In this document: piece after piece, positions 63,764-64,000 of the stretch
Layout of the letters: every line of letters starts with the position of its first letter
How positions within the stretch are numbered: position 1 is the first letter of the stretch
Assembly (NCBI RefSeq): GCF_027484205.1
Contig: NZ_JAIXUB010000009.1
Location: 124,001 to 188,000, forward strand
From: Flavobacterium sp.
GTDB taxonomy: Bacteria; Bacteroidota; Bacteroidia; Flavobacteriales; Flavobacteriaceae
DNA: 64,000 nt
Direction: 5' to 3'
Made by a program: the position numbers and the translations under genes
The notes under the pieces: model-generated
Database searches by the model: none
What the model saw: only the letters and a program-made list of their open reading frames with translations
Told to the model about the DNA's origin: nothing

Positions 63764-64000
63764 TTACCTAAGCAGATAATCTAAAGTTACAGCATCTACT
63801 TTTCCATCTGGAAACAAACCGTTTTTTTGTTCAAATTCACCAACAGCTTTAAAAGTAATATCTCTAAAAAGACCATCAATAGGAATGTTGTGTCCTTTTT
63901 TTACTAATATTTTTTGTAATTCATAAACGAAAGAACTGTAATCACCTACTTTCAAACTGTACTTTTCAGGATTGCTTTTAAAGGTATCCATCAAAAATTT
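63764..64000 (-). CDS. Peptidoglycan-binding domain protein, cut by the right edge
   Basis: Only the C-terminal 78 residues are visible; the frame stays open to the edge, and the 5' part lies outside. It contains VGDYSSFVYELQKILVKKGH, GLFRDITFKAVGEFEQKNGL and FPDGKVDAVTLDYLL, the PG_binding_1 fold that binds cell-wall peptidoglycan. The missing N-terminus could hold an amidase or lysozyme domain. The internal ATG (63991-63989) is unlikely to be the real start. Confidence 0.8.
   Translation of the reverse strand, partial: KFLMDTFKSNPEKYSLKVGDYSSFVYELQKILVKKGHNIPIDGLFRDITFKAVGEFEQKNGLFPDGKVDAVTLDYLLR

Overview
The window is AT-rich chromosomal DNA of a member of the Flavobacteriaceae, most likely Flavobacterium or a close relative. 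The evidence is the gene content (two proteins with type IX secretion (T9SS) C-terminal sorting domains, DUF6029, DUF3575 and Omp28-type proteins, a Big_5 lipoprotein beside comF and glyS), the almost complete lack of Shine-Dalgarno sequences, and many upstream matches to the Bacteroidetes promoter element TAnnTTTG, some with TTG 18-20 bases further upstream. I see no phage, insertion sequence, rRNA or CRISPR array. The gene entering from the left edge (Big_5 lipoprotein) and the one entering from the right edge (peptidoglycan-binding domain) are both cut.

Layout: 1-5000 holds the Big_5 lipoprotein, a ComF-type phosphoribosyltransferase, glyS, a DUF3575 barrel protein and an ArsR regulator. 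After a gene-poor AT-rich gap comes a compact signalling locus (5692-10141): a LytTR regulator whose receiver has lost its phosphoacceptor Asp and conserved Lys, a tiny exported protein made of five 13-residue repeats containing the curlin-like core QVGTGN, a TPR lipoprotein histidine kinase and its response regulator. thiL follows. From 24414 down to 11362 lies a complete 14-gene complex I operon (nuoA to nuoN, minus strand) with a strong promoter before nuoA and an unusually short NuoG. Then come a cold-shock protein, aspS, a TlpA-like thiol oxidoreductase, a large T9SS-exported beta-propeller protein with a PA domain, dgt, an acetyltransferase, and class Ia ribonucleotide reductase (nrdB, nrdA). 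dgt and nrdAB both act on dNTP pools.

37.5-46.4 kb contains a basic-repeat protein with a PBCV-type adaptor domain, a 1133-residue predicted outer-membrane protein, a ParE-type toxin/antitoxin pair, aspartate kinase, an acetyltransferase, an M48 metalloprotease and fructose-1,6-bisphosphatase. 46.5-49.2 kb is a tightly coupled four-gene operon: coiled-coil protein, a second coiled-coil protein with a possible roadblock/longin-like C-terminus, a Ras-like small GTPase and a soluble histidine kinase. It resembles in logic the actinobacterial conservons and MglA/MglB systems and is the best candidate here for an undescribed signalling module. 49.3-54.9 kb carries TerB-like, HupE/UreJ-like, dCMP-deaminase-like, S41 protease, short FAD protein, MarC and DUF3109 genes. 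After tRNA-Ala(GGC) comes an envelope redox cluster (55.2-61.9 kb): two Omp28-type thioredoxin-fold surface proteins, a lipoprotein, and an operon of TlpA, DUF6029 barrel and diheme c-type cytochrome lipoprotein. The right end has a 57-residue membrane protein, queD, lpxH and a small lipoprotein.

Several start codons were moved inward from the longest reading frame because the extension runs through a TAnnTTTG promoter element or uses an implausible TTG/GTG. Small dispersed repeats (two REP-like hairpins, three copies of a CTTTGTGCC element, a shared 20-nt leader upstream of nuoE and the DUF3109 gene) lie in the intergenic regions. All family assignments come from reading motifs, not from searches.
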